DNA from: Elusimicrobiaceae bacterium
GTDB lineage: Bacteria; Elusimicrobiota; Elusimicrobia; Elusimicrobiales; Elusimicrobiaceae
Length of the DNA stretch: 64,000 nucleotides
Direction: 5' to 3'
Assembly (NCBI GenBank): GCA_016281355.1
Contig: JAEEIL010000010.1
Span: forward strand, 42,114-106,113
Shown here: positions 34,603 through 43,818 of the stretch, piece after piece
Layout: each line of letters opens with the position of its first letter
How positions within the stretch are numbered: position 1 is the first letter of the stretch
Position numbers and translations under genes: made by a program
Notes under the pieces: model-generated
Told to the model about the DNA's origin: nothing
The model's input: only the letters and a program-made list of their open reading frames with translations
Database searches by the model: none

Positions 34603-36517
34603 GTTTTAACCTCAGAGAATTTAAAAATATTAAGAAAATGTTAAGGGCAAAAAATCCCCAAAAAATAAGCCAAGTATCTGCTGTATTATTTAAAATGCAA
34701 GAATAACAAAGTAATGCAACTAAAAAACTTAAAAGCAAGTTTAAACGAACAGCCTTCCAGCCCTTTTTATACAACTCAAAAATTTGTTTGACTAAAGTAA
34801 AATCTTTACCTTTAATAATAATATCTACCCAACTTGTAAACAAATTATTAGTAGGAACGAAAGCCAAAGAAGCATCTGCCTGCAAAAGGGCAAGAATATC
34901 ATTAAACCCATCACCAATCATAGTGATTACTTCGCCAACATTTTGGTCTGCACTTATTTTTGCGGCCTTATCGGTAGGATACATATTACCGTAATATTCT
35001 TTTATTCCGGCCCTTTTAGCGGCTGCTGAAATTGCTAAAGTATTATCGCCTGATAATAAACAAACCCTCTTATTTAAGCCCAATAAATACTTAACCGTAG
35101 ATGAAGCATTTGCACGCAACCTATCGGTAAAATAAATACACCCCAAGAAGGTATCATTTTGAGCAACGTAAAAAACTGTTTTTCTTACCTCTTCCTCAGG
35201 CATAGGCACTTTTATTCCTTTGCTTTCAAGCCAGGTACGCCGACCTGCGAGATAAGTGTCTTGACCGCTTCTAACTAATGCACCATAACTCGGGTGTAAT
35301 TCCAAAGACGATATTTTTAAAGGTGTCATTTTGTTCTTTATTCCCCATTCTTTTAGTGCAAAAGCAAATATATTTTGTGCATTTTGTTGGGTACTTAAAG
35401 CGGCCTTCATCAAAACTGATTCGGATACACCTTTTGCAGGCACAATTTCAGCTACCTGCAAATGCCCCGTGGTCAAAGTACCTGTTTTATCAATAAACAC
35501 CTTGGTTGAATAATCGGTCCTATCTAAAACTGTTATATCATTGATCTTTATTTTGCCCTTACAAGTGACTTTAGATAAATAATGCCATGGCAAAATTACC
35601 GATAACATATATGCCACAGGTGAAACCATCATCATAAAAAAGCAAGCGTAAGAAAATAGATAAGAATAAAATTTACCATCTAAGCATAAAGATGTAAAAA
35701 GCCCAAGTGAAATTGAAAGTATAATCGCCACAGCGAAGAAACGTACAGCAGTTTTTTCAAGAGCACTAACCTTAATAAGTTTTCTATTTTCACTTGCCTT
35801 TACTGCCTGAAGGACTTTGGCTATATGTGATGTTTTTCTGGAACTTAAAACTTTTATTTGAACATCTTTACCTTTATTTATAGAACCTGCCAAAACCTTA
35901 TCACCGACTTGTTTGGAAGCCAAAGTGATATTGCCAGTTAAGAGGTTCTCATCAAGCAAAGTTGCCCCCTCTACGATTTCACCGTCAAAAGCGAGACGAT
36001 AAGAATTTTTTAAAAGTATTATATCCCCGATTTTTACTTCTTCGCAGAAAACTTTTTTGGGGCCTTGATCTGTCATCAAAACGCAGGAAGGAGAAATAAA
36101 ATTATCCAAACTCTCCATAAATTTAAAAGAACTTTTCAAATGTTTTACTTCTTTTGCTTTTATGAAATTTGCAAGCATTAAAATGAAATCAACTTCCACA
36201 AAGGCCCAACCGCTATTTAAAGTTCCCCCCTGTAAAATACCGAAAATTCCAAAACCTAATGCGGCAAAAACGGAAATGGATAAAAATGCATTAAAACCAA
36301 AATAAAGTTTAAATAACTCTTTTAAAGCACCGCCAATAAATAACCCGCCGCCCAAGAAACAAGCAAGCAATGCAAAAATCAGACCTACATTTTGAGAGAA
36401 ACCAAACAATTGAATTATAATGATGATGGGTAATAGTACTAAACACACTAATCCCCTAAACCTATAAGAATCATAAGAATAAAAGGCCAATTTATAAGCG
36501 AGTTGTTGCTGTAACAT
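34595..36517 (-). CDS. Aberrant P-type ATPase (heavy-metal-type, key motifs altered)
   Basis: 640 residues with the P-type layout: an actuator domain, DKTGTLTTG phosphorylation site (Asp near 342), nucleotide-binding part and GDGFNDILALLQAD hinge. It resembles metal-transporting P1B pumps in order and TM pattern. Several features are wrong for an active pump. There is no N-terminal metal-binding domain; the intramembrane CPx motif reads SPVAYML without Cys; the actuator TGE is TGN (DENLLTGNITLASKQVGDKV); and the HP motif of P1B enzymes is not seen. The Glu of TGE is needed for dephosphorylation in known pumps. It may be a regulatory pseudo-ATPase or carry an unusual substrate. Confidence 0.82.
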   Translation of the reverse strand: MLQQQLAYKLAFYSYDSYRFRGLVCLVLLPIIIIIQLFGFSQNVGLIFALLACFLGGGLFIGGALKELFKLYFGFNAFLSISVFAALGFGIFGILQGGTLNSGWAFVEVDFILMLANFIKAKEVKHLKSSFKFMESLDNFISPSCVLMTDQGPKKVFCEEVKIGDIILLKNSYRLAFDGEIVEGATLLDENLLTGNITLASKQVGDKVLAGSINKGKDVQIKVLSSRKTSHIAKVLQAVKASENRKLIKVSALEKTAVRFFAVAIILSISLGLFTSLCLDGKFYSYLFSYACFFMMMVSPVAYMLSVILPWHYLSKVTCKGKIKINDITVLDRTDYSTKVFIDKTGTLTTGHLQVAEIVPAKGVSESVLMKAALSTQQNAQNIFAFALKEWGIKNKMTPLKISSLELHPSYGALVRSGQDTYLAGRRTWLESKGIKVPMPEEEVRKTVFYVAQNDTFLGCIYFTDRLRANASSTVKYLLGLNKRVCLLSGDNTLAISAAAKRAGIKEYYGNMYPTDKAAKISADQNVGEVITMIGDGFNDILALLQADASLAFVPTNNLFTSWVDIIIKGKDFTLVKQIFELYKKGWKAVRLNLLLSFLVALLCYSCILNNTADTWLIFWGFFALNIFLIFLNSLRLKHE

Positions 36518-37488
36518 TATTTTCCCCCATCAATCAAAGCGAAACGTCTGGTGGCGATATATTTGCGCCCACTATTTGTTTTTAAAGCACTGATTTTTGA
36601 TTTATATTTTTTCACGTTTTTAGGATCAAGTTGAGCGGCAACCCTATAATTTTGTACTGCACTTTGCGGATCATCAAGAGATAATATATCACCGGCAAAA
36701 TCATAAGCGGCAACATACTTATTATTAATTGCTTTTAAATTGTTTAAATCCGCCAAAGCGGCTTCATATTCACCTTTAGCATATAACATTTCAGCACGGC
36801 AGAAAATTGCCGCCACATAATCTTTCTGCAAAGCCATTGCAGCAGAACAATCTTCCAAAGCATTAGCATATTGCCCAAGTTTTCGTTCAGCCATTGCACG
36901 CCTATAATAATTTTTAGGATCTTTGACATTTTTGTAAATCAAATCCGTAAATTCTTGCACTGCAACGCTATAACGTCCTGTTTCATATTGATATATAGCA
37001 TGATTTAAAAGCACTACATAATTATCAGGCTGAAGTTCAAGCGCATATCTCAAATCTTTATAAGCTGCAGGGAAGTTGCCTATCTTTTGGTAAGCAGTAG
37101 CCCTATTTACCAAAGCCGGGAAATAATCTCCCTGCAAAGCGAGTGCTTTTGTTAAGTAATAAATAGATAATCCATTCTTATCTTGCTTGAGATAAAAAGA
37201 ACCGATATTGTTTAAGAGTTCTATACTTCTGGGATAAATTTCAAAAGCTTTTCTATAATCGGCCTCGGCCCTTTTAGTATCACCTAATTTATCGTATAGT
37301 ATTGCACGATTTACCAAAGCGGAATAAAAATTAGGATCATTCTTCAAAATTTGGCTGTAAATTTGTAAAGCCTGTTCTGTTTGGCCTTGCTTATCTTTGT
37401 TCAATGCCTTCTTAAACAAAGATTCATTATCGGAACAAGCACAAAACAAAATGACAATAGGAAGTATCAAGTATATATATTTCTTCAT
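36517..37488 (-). CDS. TPR-repeat lipoprotein
   Basis: 323 residues with a lipoprotein-type signal peptide (MKKYIYLILPIVILFCAC, probable lipidation at Cys 18). Roughly seven TPRs fill the rest: SLFKKALNKDKQGQTEQALQIYSQIL, YSALVNRAILYDKLGDTKRAEADYRKAF, IELLNNIGSFYLKQDKNGLSIYYLTKAL, and so on. It lies between lspA, which matures lipoproteins (4-base overlap), and the P-type ATPase (1-base overlap). Scaffold role likely; partners unknown. Confidence 0.83.
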   Translation of the reverse strand: MKKYIYLILPIVILFCACSDNESLFKKALNKDKQGQTEQALQIYSQILKNDPNFYSALVNRAILYDKLGDTKRAEADYRKAFEIYPRSIELLNNIGSFYLKQDKNGLSIYYLTKALALQGDYFPALVNRATAYQKIGNFPAAYKDLRYALELQPDNYVVLLNHAIYQYETGRYSVAVQEFTDLIYKNVKDPKNYYRRAMAERKLGQYANALEDCSAAMALQKDYVAAIFCRAEMLYAKGEYEAALADLNNLKAINNKYVAAYDFAGDILSLDDPQSAVQNYRVAAQLDPKNVKKYKSKISALKTNSGRKYIATRRFALIDGGK

Positions 37489-37967
37489 TTTTTTATCTCC
37501 TTCTTTTTTGCTCTTAAAATATCAAAAGCAATAAATCCAGCCCCTATGCAAATTGCACTGTCAGCAATATTAAAAACAGGCCAAACATGAAAATCCAAAA
37601 GATCTACAACGTGGCCCAAAAATATTCTATCATAAATGTTACCCAAAGCACCGGCGAAAATCATCAAATATCCGTATTTTGCCAAATTACCTAAAGAAAG
37701 TATATCTTTGCGCCACTTAATCATCAAAAACAAAACCAGCAAACTAACTATGAGCAAAAACAAATTAGCATTTTGAAATAACCCAAATGCAGAACCCGTA
37801 TTTTCGACATAAGTTAAGCTAAAGAACGGCAAAATATCTACGCTCCTTCTGGGAAGTAAAAACCTAAGTGCTAAAATTTTTGTCACTTGATCCAAAATCA
37901 GTATAATTGCAAAAACAATAATTTCAGACTTATATTTTTTACTTCTCAAAAGAAAGTTACGAATCAT
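37485..37967 (-). CDS. lspA: Lipoprotein signal peptidase (signal peptidase II)
   Basis: Aspartyl protease in the inner membrane that removes signal peptides from prolipoproteins. 160 residues, four TM helices, and the catalytic pair in GALGNIYDRIFLGHVVDLLDF and FNIADSAICIG. The NTGSAFGLF motif is also present. Overlaps ileS by one base, the usual ileS-lspA arrangement. Confidence 0.95.
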   Translation of the reverse strand: MIRNFLLRSKKYKSEIIVFAIILILDQVTKILALRFLLPRRSVDILPFFSLTYVENTGSAFGLFQNANLFLLIVSLLVLFLMIKWRKDILSLGNLAKYGYLMIFAGALGNIYDRIFLGHVVDLLDFHVWPVFNIADSAICIGAGFIAFDILRAKKKEIKK

Positions 37968-40795
37968 TATTTTACTGCCTCTAAAACTTTACTTTCTACA
38001 AGCACTTTTGCGCAACGCGGACACAAATCAGGATATTCGGGATTTTGCCCGATATCTTCATGCCATTGCCAGCAACGCGCACATTTTGTACCGGAAGCAT
38101 GTTCTACTTTGATTTCCAAAGGTTCTTTGGTCTCATCCTCGGAAACTTTTACTTGGGAAACTATCGCTACTTCAGGCCAAATTGAGAGTGTTTGCTTTAA
38201 AAACTCTTTAGTTTCTGCATCTGCGGAGTTAAAGATAACCTTTGCCTCAAGCGGTGCACCTATTAAGCCTTTCTGACGGGCTTCTTCAAGTGCTTTTAAA
38301 ACTTGAGGGCGAATTTCAGTAATTTTTGCCCAGCGTTTTAAAATATCTTCGGGGCAAGTATAACTTGCTTTTGTGGGCATATCACTTAAAAACACGCTTT
38401 CTTCAAGATAAGTACCAAGCGGTAATTTCTTAAGTTCTTGCCAAACTTCTTCTGCGGTAAAGCAAAGCACCGGGGCAAGAAGTTTAACCAAAGCCAAGAT
38501 CGTTTCAGCTAAAACTGTTTGTGCAGAACGCCTACTGGGTGCTTCTTCCCCAATAGTATAAAGACGATCTTTTGAAGCATCAAGCATGAGCGAAGAAAGA
38601 TCCAAAATACAAAAGTCAGTAATTTTGCGGATAGCCTTTCTAAATTCAAAATTCCTATATGCATCTGATACTTCTTTAATTAAATTGTCTAAACGGGACA
38701 TCATGTATTTATCAAGTTCCGTTAAATTTGCGCCTACTACGGTATGCTTCATCGGGTTAAAGTCATACAAATTACCCAAAGCATAACGCAAAGTATTTCT
38801 TATTTTGCGGTAACTTTCAATAGGGCCTGCCAAAATTTCTTGGGAGATTCTTACATCTTCACTGTAATCGGTAAAACTTACCCACATACGCAAAATATCG
38901 GCACCGTATTTATTGATAATTTCATCAGGTTCAATACTGTTACCGGCGGACTTGTGCATTGCACGGCCTTGCTGATCCAAAATCATACCATGTGTTATAA
39001 CGTTTTTGAAAGGTGCCTTACCTTCTAAAACAGTACCGGCAATTAAAGAAGTTTGGAACCAACCTCTATGTTGGTCTGAACCTTCCAAATAAACTTGTGA
39101 AGGGTAACCTAGACCGCGATATTTTAGAACTTCATTCCAAGATACACCGGAATCAAACCAAACGTCCAAAATATCTTTTTCTTTTACAAACTCTTTGCAA
39201 CCGCAGGAACAAGTGTGGCCTGCAGGTAAAATTTCTTCGGCTGATTTTTCAAACCAAAAATCACTGCCTTCGTTTAGGGCACGTTCTTTAATGGCTTTAA
39301 CAACCTCGGGCTGTACTTGCATTTTACCGCATTTTTTACAATAAAACACCATTATCGGTACACCCCAGAAACGTTGGCGGCTCAAACACCAATCAGGGCG
39401 GAGTTCCACCATTGAAGTTATACGCCTTTCCCCTGTTTGCGGGTACCATTTTGTATTTTTGATTTCTTCAATCAGTTTTTGGCGAAGCCCATCTTTATCT
39501 ACTGACAAAAACCATTGTTCGGTAGACCTAAAAATAATTGGTTTTTTACATCTCCAGCAATGCGGATAGGAGTGGGTAATATCTTCTTGTTTAAGTAAAG
39601 CGCCTATTTCATCAAGACACTCAATTATTTTTGGATTTGCTTTAAAAATATTTTGTCCTGCAAACTCCCATGCTTCATCGGTAAAATTACCTTTTTCATC
39701 TACGGGACAAAGGCAAGGCAAATTCCATTGAAGACCGGCTTTAAAATCGTCTTCACCGTGTCCGGGTGCGATATGTACAATACCAACACCGGTATCCATA
39801 GTAACAAAATCAGTATAAATTACCGGGTTTTCTTGGTTAGTTAACGGATGATAATATTTTAACCCAACCAAATCTTCCCCTTTAATTTTTGAGACAGTTT
39901 CAGCTTCTTTACCGATTTTTTGAAGGAAAGTATCGGCAAGTTTTTCCGCTGCAATTAAATAAGTGTTGTCGGGCATTGCCATTATACGATAATCTTCATC
40001 TTTAGCAACAGCCGCAGCTTGGTTAGCCGGAATAGTCCAAGGAGTGGTGGTCCAAACTGCCAAATATACGGGGTTATCTTCCAAGTTCTTTAATTTTTCG
40101 GCAGGGTTTACAAGTTTAAAACGTAAGTAAATTGAAGTGGAAACTTTATCGTGATACTCAGTTTCCGCATCGGCTAAAGCGGTCTCACAATTAGGACACC
40201 AATAAATTGCTTTTTTACCTTTATAGACATACCCCTTTTCAAGCGCATCAAAGAAGGCGGAAACAGTCAAACCTTCATATACATTTGACATAGTGAGGTA
40301 AGGGTTATCCCAATCAGCGGTAACACCGAGGCGTTTAAAACCTTCACGTTGAATATTAACAAAATTTTTGGCAAATTCTCTTGCGCGCTTTCTAAAAGCA
40401 GGTATATCTTTAACATCGCGCTTATCAAGTTTCATTTCTTTTAATAAAGCTTGTTCAATAGGCAAACCATGGCAATCCCAACCTGGAATATAAGGGCTGT
40501 TATAACCCATCATGGTATGAGATTTAGTGATAATATCTTTTAAAATTTTATTGAAGGCATGGCCCATATGTATACGGCCGTTTGCGTAAGGTGGCCCGTC
40601 GGCCAAAATAAATTTTTCTTTCTTTGAAGTTTTATCAAGCATTTTTTGATAAAGTTTTATTTCTTTCCAGTATGCAAGCGTTTGCGGCTCTTTTTTTGCA
40701 AGGCCTGCTCTCATAGGGAAAGAAGTCTTAGGTAATAAAACCGTATGTGAGTATTTATTTTTGTTATCTGTTTTTTCGCTTTTATTTTCGCTCAT
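37967..40795 (-). CDS. ileS: Isoleucyl-tRNA synthetase
   Basis: Charges tRNA-Ile. 942 residues from ATG 40795, preceded by GGGGCAGG; a longer frame to 40816 has no site. HIGH-type motif PPYANGRIHMGHAFNKILKD near 70, editing domain (WTTTPWTIPANQAAAV, DTGVGIVHIAPGHGEDDF), the GSDQHRGWFQTSL block, KMSKS variant AMHKSAGN, anticodon-binding domain, and a C-terminal zinc ribbon (CARCWQWH...CPRC). The Zn ribbon marks the bacterial type 1 enzyme. Divergent from lemA. Confidence 0.96.
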   Translation of the reverse strand: MSENKSEKTDNKNKYSHTVLLPKTSFPMRAGLAKKEPQTLAYWKEIKLYQKMLDKTSKKEKFILADGPPYANGRIHMGHAFNKILKDIITKSHTMMGYNSPYIPGWDCHGLPIEQALLKEMKLDKRDVKDIPAFRKRAREFAKNFVNIQREGFKRLGVTADWDNPYLTMSNVYEGLTVSAFFDALEKGYVYKGKKAIYWCPNCETALADAETEYHDKVSTSIYLRFKLVNPAEKLKNLEDNPVYLAVWTTTPWTIPANQAAAVAKDEDYRIMAMPDNTYLIAAEKLADTFLQKIGKEAETVSKIKGEDLVGLKYYHPLTNQENPVIYTDFVTMDTGVGIVHIAPGHGEDDFKAGLQWNLPCLCPVDEKGNFTDEAWEFAGQNIFKANPKIIECLDEIGALLKQEDITHSYPHCWRCKKPIIFRSTEQWFLSVDKDGLRQKLIEEIKNTKWYPQTGERRITSMVELRPDWCLSRQRFWGVPIMVFYCKKCGKMQVQPEVVKAIKERALNEGSDFWFEKSAEEILPAGHTCSCGCKEFVKEKDILDVWFDSGVSWNEVLKYRGLGYPSQVYLEGSDQHRGWFQTSLIAGTVLEGKAPFKNVITHGMILDQQGRAMHKSAGNSIEPDEIINKYGADILRMWVSFTDYSEDVRISQEILAGPIESYRKIRNTLRYALGNLYDFNPMKHTVVGANLTELDKYMMSRLDNLIKEVSDAYRNFEFRKAIRKITDFCILDLSSLMLDASKDRLYTIGEEAPSRRSAQTVLAETILALVKLLAPVLCFTAEEVWQELKKLPLGTYLEESVFLSDMPTKASYTCPEDILKRWAKITEIRPQVLKALEEARQKGLIGAPLEAKVIFNSADAETKEFLKQTLSIWPEVAIVSQVKVSEDETKEPLEIKVEHASGTKCARCWQWHEDIGQNPEYPDLCPRCAKVLVESKVLEAVK

Positions 40796-40877
40796 AATAT
40801 ACCTGCCCCTGTTCAATATATATAAATTATATAATATTTGGACTTCAATAACATCACTTTACTTACATTTGAATTTA

Positions 40878-40886
40878 TGCTATTAT
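40878..40886 (+). promoter_or_regulatory. Extended -10 promoter for lemA-htpX
   Basis: TGC followed by TATTAT at 40881-40886, with a poor -35 (TTTACT) at 40858-40863. It leaves a leader of about 25 bases that contains CGGAGG at 40906-40911. Confidence 0.55.
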
Positions 40887-40917
40887 TAAGTGTAATTTAT
40901 AAAATCGGAGGATGTCT

Positions 40918-41496
40918 ATGACATTGTTAGTACTCGCTGTGATAGTCCTTATTTTTATCATAATACTTGCAGCGTATGTAGTAGCAGTTTATAACGGTTT
41001 AATCGTATGCAAAAACCGTGTAAAAGAAGCGTTTAGTGATGTTCAAATTCAACTTAAACGCCGCTATGACCTTATACCTAATTTGGTTGAAACGGTAAAA
41101 GGTTATGCCAGCCATGAAAGCCAAACCCTTGAAAAAGTTATACAAGCAAGAAACATGGCCATGGCCGCACAAAAAGGGGATTTAAAAGAACAGGCAAAAG
41201 CTGAAAATATTTTAAGCGGAACACTTAAAAGTTTATTTGCCGTTTCCGAAAATTACCCGGAACTTAAAGCAAATGAGAACTTTTTAAAACTTCAGTTTGA
41301 ATTAACCGATACCGAAGATAAAATTAAAGCCGCACGCAGGTTTTACAACACAAATGTTTTGGCTTTAAATAATAAAATTGAAATGTTCCCAAGCAATATT
41401 ATTGCTTCAATGTTCCAATTCGCAAAACAAGAATTTTTTGAACTTGACGAAGACGAGGCGCAAGCAGCAAAAAAGGCCGTCCAAGTTAAATTCTAA
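40918..41496 (+). CDS. lemA: LemA family protein
   Basis: 192 residues. N-terminal TM helix (LLVLAVIVLIFIIILAAYVVAV) and the LemA helical bundle: YNGLIVCKNRVKEAFSDVQIQLKRRYDLIPNLVETVKGYASHE, ENFLKLQFELTDTEDKIKAARRFYNTNV. ATG 40918 is favoured because GGAGG sits 6 bases upstream, while the ATG at 40912 touches it. Five bases separate it from htpX; LemA and M48 peptidase genes are often paired, probably in membrane quality control. Confidence 0.92.
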   Translation: MTLLVLAVIVLIFIIILAAYVVAVYNGLIVCKNRVKEAFSDVQIQLKRRYDLIPNLVETVKGYASHESQTLEKVIQARNMAMAAQKGDLKEQAKAENILSGTLKSLFAVSENYPELKANENFLKLQFELTDTEDKIKAARRFYNTNVLALNNKIEMFPSNIIASMFQFAKQEFFELDEDEAQAAKKAVQVKF

Positions 41497-41501
41497 TATT
41501 T

Positions 41502-42458
41502 ATGACTACAACCCCGCTTAATCTATACGACGAAATTGAGAGAAATAAGAAAAAAACTGTTCTGATTCTCTTACTTTTCCCTTTAGTTTTAGCGGGGTTA
41601 ATTTATGTTACTGTCTTTTTGATTTACTATTTTGCAGGTTCATCTGCACAACAAGTAACACAATCAATAAATTTCCAAGAAATTAATCTTATATCAACCA
41701 TAGCAGCTTGCATAACAATAGTGCTTGCAATAATTTGGGCTGTTATTTCATGGTTCGGCGGAGATCATATTGTTTTAGATTCAGCCGGCGCAAGGGAAAT
41801 TTCCCGTTCAACGCACCCGGAGATTTATGTTTTAGTAGAAAATTTAACCATAGCAACAGGTTTACCTCTGCCCCGTATTTATATAATGGATGATGAATCA
41901 TTAAATGCTTTTGCCACAGGGCGCGATCCGGAACATGCATCTCTAGCATTAACAAAGGGAATAATAAAGAAATTAAATCGTGCGGAACTTGAGGGCGTTA
42001 TAGGCCATGAACTTGGGCATATTGCAAACCGCGATATACGCCTGACAATGCTTGTGGCTACATACATAGGGGCAATAAGTTTAATGGGGCAAATTTTAAT
42101 ACGTTTAGCATCAAGAACACGTGGCAAAAACAGCGGGCAAATGAAACTTTTATTATTGATATTAGGTTTAGTTTTTATAGTTTATGGTGCCGTTTTTGCA
42201 CCTTTAATATCGTTTGCGCTTTCAAGAAGACGTGAATTTCAGGCCGATGCAACCTCTGCTTATATGACAAGGAACCCATTAGCACTTGCCTCTGCTTTAG
42301 AAAAGATTTCAACGGACAGCCGCGTTGAAGCATTAGATGGCAAAAGTATTGTTGCGGCAGCCTGCATAGCGCATGCCGGTGCACCACAAGCCTTAACCTC
42401 TCTATTTGCAACACATCCACCGATAGAAAAACGCATAGCCAAATTGCGTTCAATGTAA
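41502..42458 (+). CDS. htpX: HtpX-type M48 membrane metallopeptidase
   Basis: 318 residues, inner-membrane zinc protease for membrane protein quality control. TM helices at ~20-45 and ~65-85, HELGH (VIGHELGHIANRD, ~166-170), two further TM helices, and the third zinc ligand Glu in RRREFQADATSAYMTRN. The TEMPL-like FATHPPIEKRIAKL end is typical. Transcribed with lemA. Confidence 0.92.
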   Translation: MTTTPLNLYDEIERNKKKTVLILLLFPLVLAGLIYVTVFLIYYFAGSSAQQVTQSINFQEINLISTIAACITIVLAIIWAVISWFGGDHIVLDSAGAREISRSTHPEIYVLVENLTIATGLPLPRIYIMDDESLNAFATGRDPEHASLALTKGIIKKLNRAELEGVIGHELGHIANRDIRLTMLVATYIGAISLMGQILIRLASRTRGKNSGQMKLLLLILGLVFIVYGAVFAPLISFALSRRREFQADATSAYMTRNPLALASALEKISTDSRVEALDGKSIVAAACIAHAGAPQALTSLFATHPPIEKRIAKLRSM

Positions 42459-42495
42459 TTTTTGCAATAAAATTCCACATTTCCGCGTTTAATAA

Positions 42496-42527
42496 TTGTA
42501 AAATATATTTTTAGGGCATAATATGCC
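42496..42527 (+). promoter_or_regulatory. Promoter with palindromic operator before the tolC-macAB operon
   Basis: TTGTAA (42496-42501), 17-base spacer, TAATAT (42519-42524). A perfect dyad GGCATA-A-TATGCC (42515-42527) covers the -10, so a repressor bound there would shut the operon. A strong GGAGG (42528-42532) follows before ATG 42540. Confidence 0.6.
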
Positions 42528-42539
42528 GGAGGGGCCTAA

Positions 42540-43814
42540 ATGAAAAGATTTATAGTTTATACACTTATTTCATTGTTGTCTGTTTCCGCTTTTGCGCAAA
42601 CAAATACTACCTTGCAAAATAAAACTTTAACTTTACAAGACTGCATAAATCTAACCTTGCAAAATAACCCGGAAATTGCAGCTGCTTATTCAAGCCAAGA
42701 GGCGCAAAGAAGTGCTTTGAAACAAAGTAAATCTACTTATTTACCCCAAGTAAACGGCAATGCAGGTTATAGCCGTTCTAACGGAAATACCGCCGCAGGC
42801 AATACAGGTACCAATGAAAATTACTCTGCCTCAATAAATGCTAGCCAACTTATTTATGACTTCGGTAAAACCGGTTCTACAGTCGGTATTCAAGAAAAGT
42901 CTTATCAAAGTGCCGTACAAAACACTACCGCTTTGATTAATGATAAAATTTATGCTTTAAAAGTTGCTTATTATGCAGTTTTATCTGCAGAAGAATCTGA
43001 AAATGTTTATAAACAATCTGTGGAACAATATACCGAACAATTAAAACGGGCCAAAGCATTTTATGATGTAGGAACATACCCAAAAATTGACGTAACATCC
43101 GCACAAGTAAATTTAAATGATGCAAAACTTAATTTACTTACCGCACAAAATCTTGTTAAAACAAAACGCCAGGAACTTTTAAATATTATGGGTGTATCTG
43201 ACACAAACCCGAATTTCACATTGCAAATGGCTGATACTTTACAACCTTTTGAAATGACTTTGGAAGATGCCCTTGCTACCGCAAATAAAAATAGACCGGA
43301 CTTACTTGCAAAACAACTTCAAGTTGAAAGTGCAAGGCAAAATGTAACACTTTCCAAAACCGGTTATGCCCCAACAATTACCGCAAACGGCAGTTATGCA
43401 TGGAGCGGAAATGACTTCCCCCTCTATGACCGTTGGTCAGCAGGTGCAAGTTTAAATGTGCCGATATTCAGCGGTTTCAGCACATATAATAAAGTAGAGC
43501 AATCCAAACAAAATTTGCAAACCGCATACCACAATTTAACTTCTTTGGAACAACAAATTTTACTTGATGTTAAGACGGCATATTTGGCTTTAAACAATGC
43601 AAAAGAGCGTATACCTGTCGCCGAACTCACAAAAAAACAAGCGAAGGAAGGTTATGATTTAGCCGTAGGCCGCTATAAAGTGGGTGTAGGTAACTATATT
43701 GAAGTTAAAGATGCGGAAACATCTTATAGCAAAGCAAAACTTTCTTATATTCAAGCAGTACTTGATTATAATTTGGCAGTTGCAAAATTACAAAATTCTA
43801 TGGGGAGCAGATAA
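42540..43814 (+). CDS. tolC: TolC-family outer-membrane efflux protein
   Basis: 424 residues with signal peptide (1-20) and two related halves of the TolC family: LTLQDCINLTLQNNPEIAAAYSSQEAQRSALKQSKSTYLPQVNGNAGY and MTLEDALATANKNRPDLLAKQLQVESARQNVTLSKTGYAPTITANGSY. The long helices would form the periplasmic tunnel. First gene of a four-gene tripartite exporter operon with MacA- and MacB-like parts. Confidence 0.9.
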   Translation: MKRFIVYTLISLLSVSAFAQTNTTLQNKTLTLQDCINLTLQNNPEIAAAYSSQEAQRSALKQSKSTYLPQVNGNAGYSRSNGNTAAGNTGTNENYSASINASQLIYDFGKTGSTVGIQEKSYQSAVQNTTALINDKIYALKVAYYAVLSAEESENVYKQSVEQYTEQLKRAKAFYDVGTYPKIDVTSAQVNLNDAKLNLLTAQNLVKTKRQELLNIMGVSDTNPNFTLQMADTLQPFEMTLEDALATANKNRPDLLAKQLQVESARQNVTLSKTGYAPTITANGSYAWSGNDFPLYDRWSAGASLNVPIFSGFSTYNKVEQSKQNLQTAYHNLTSLEQQILLDVKTAYLALNNAKERIPVAELTKKQAKEGYDLAVGRYKVGVGNYIEVKDAETSYSKAKLSYIQAVLDYNLAVAKLQNSMGSR

Positions 43815-43818
43815 AATT

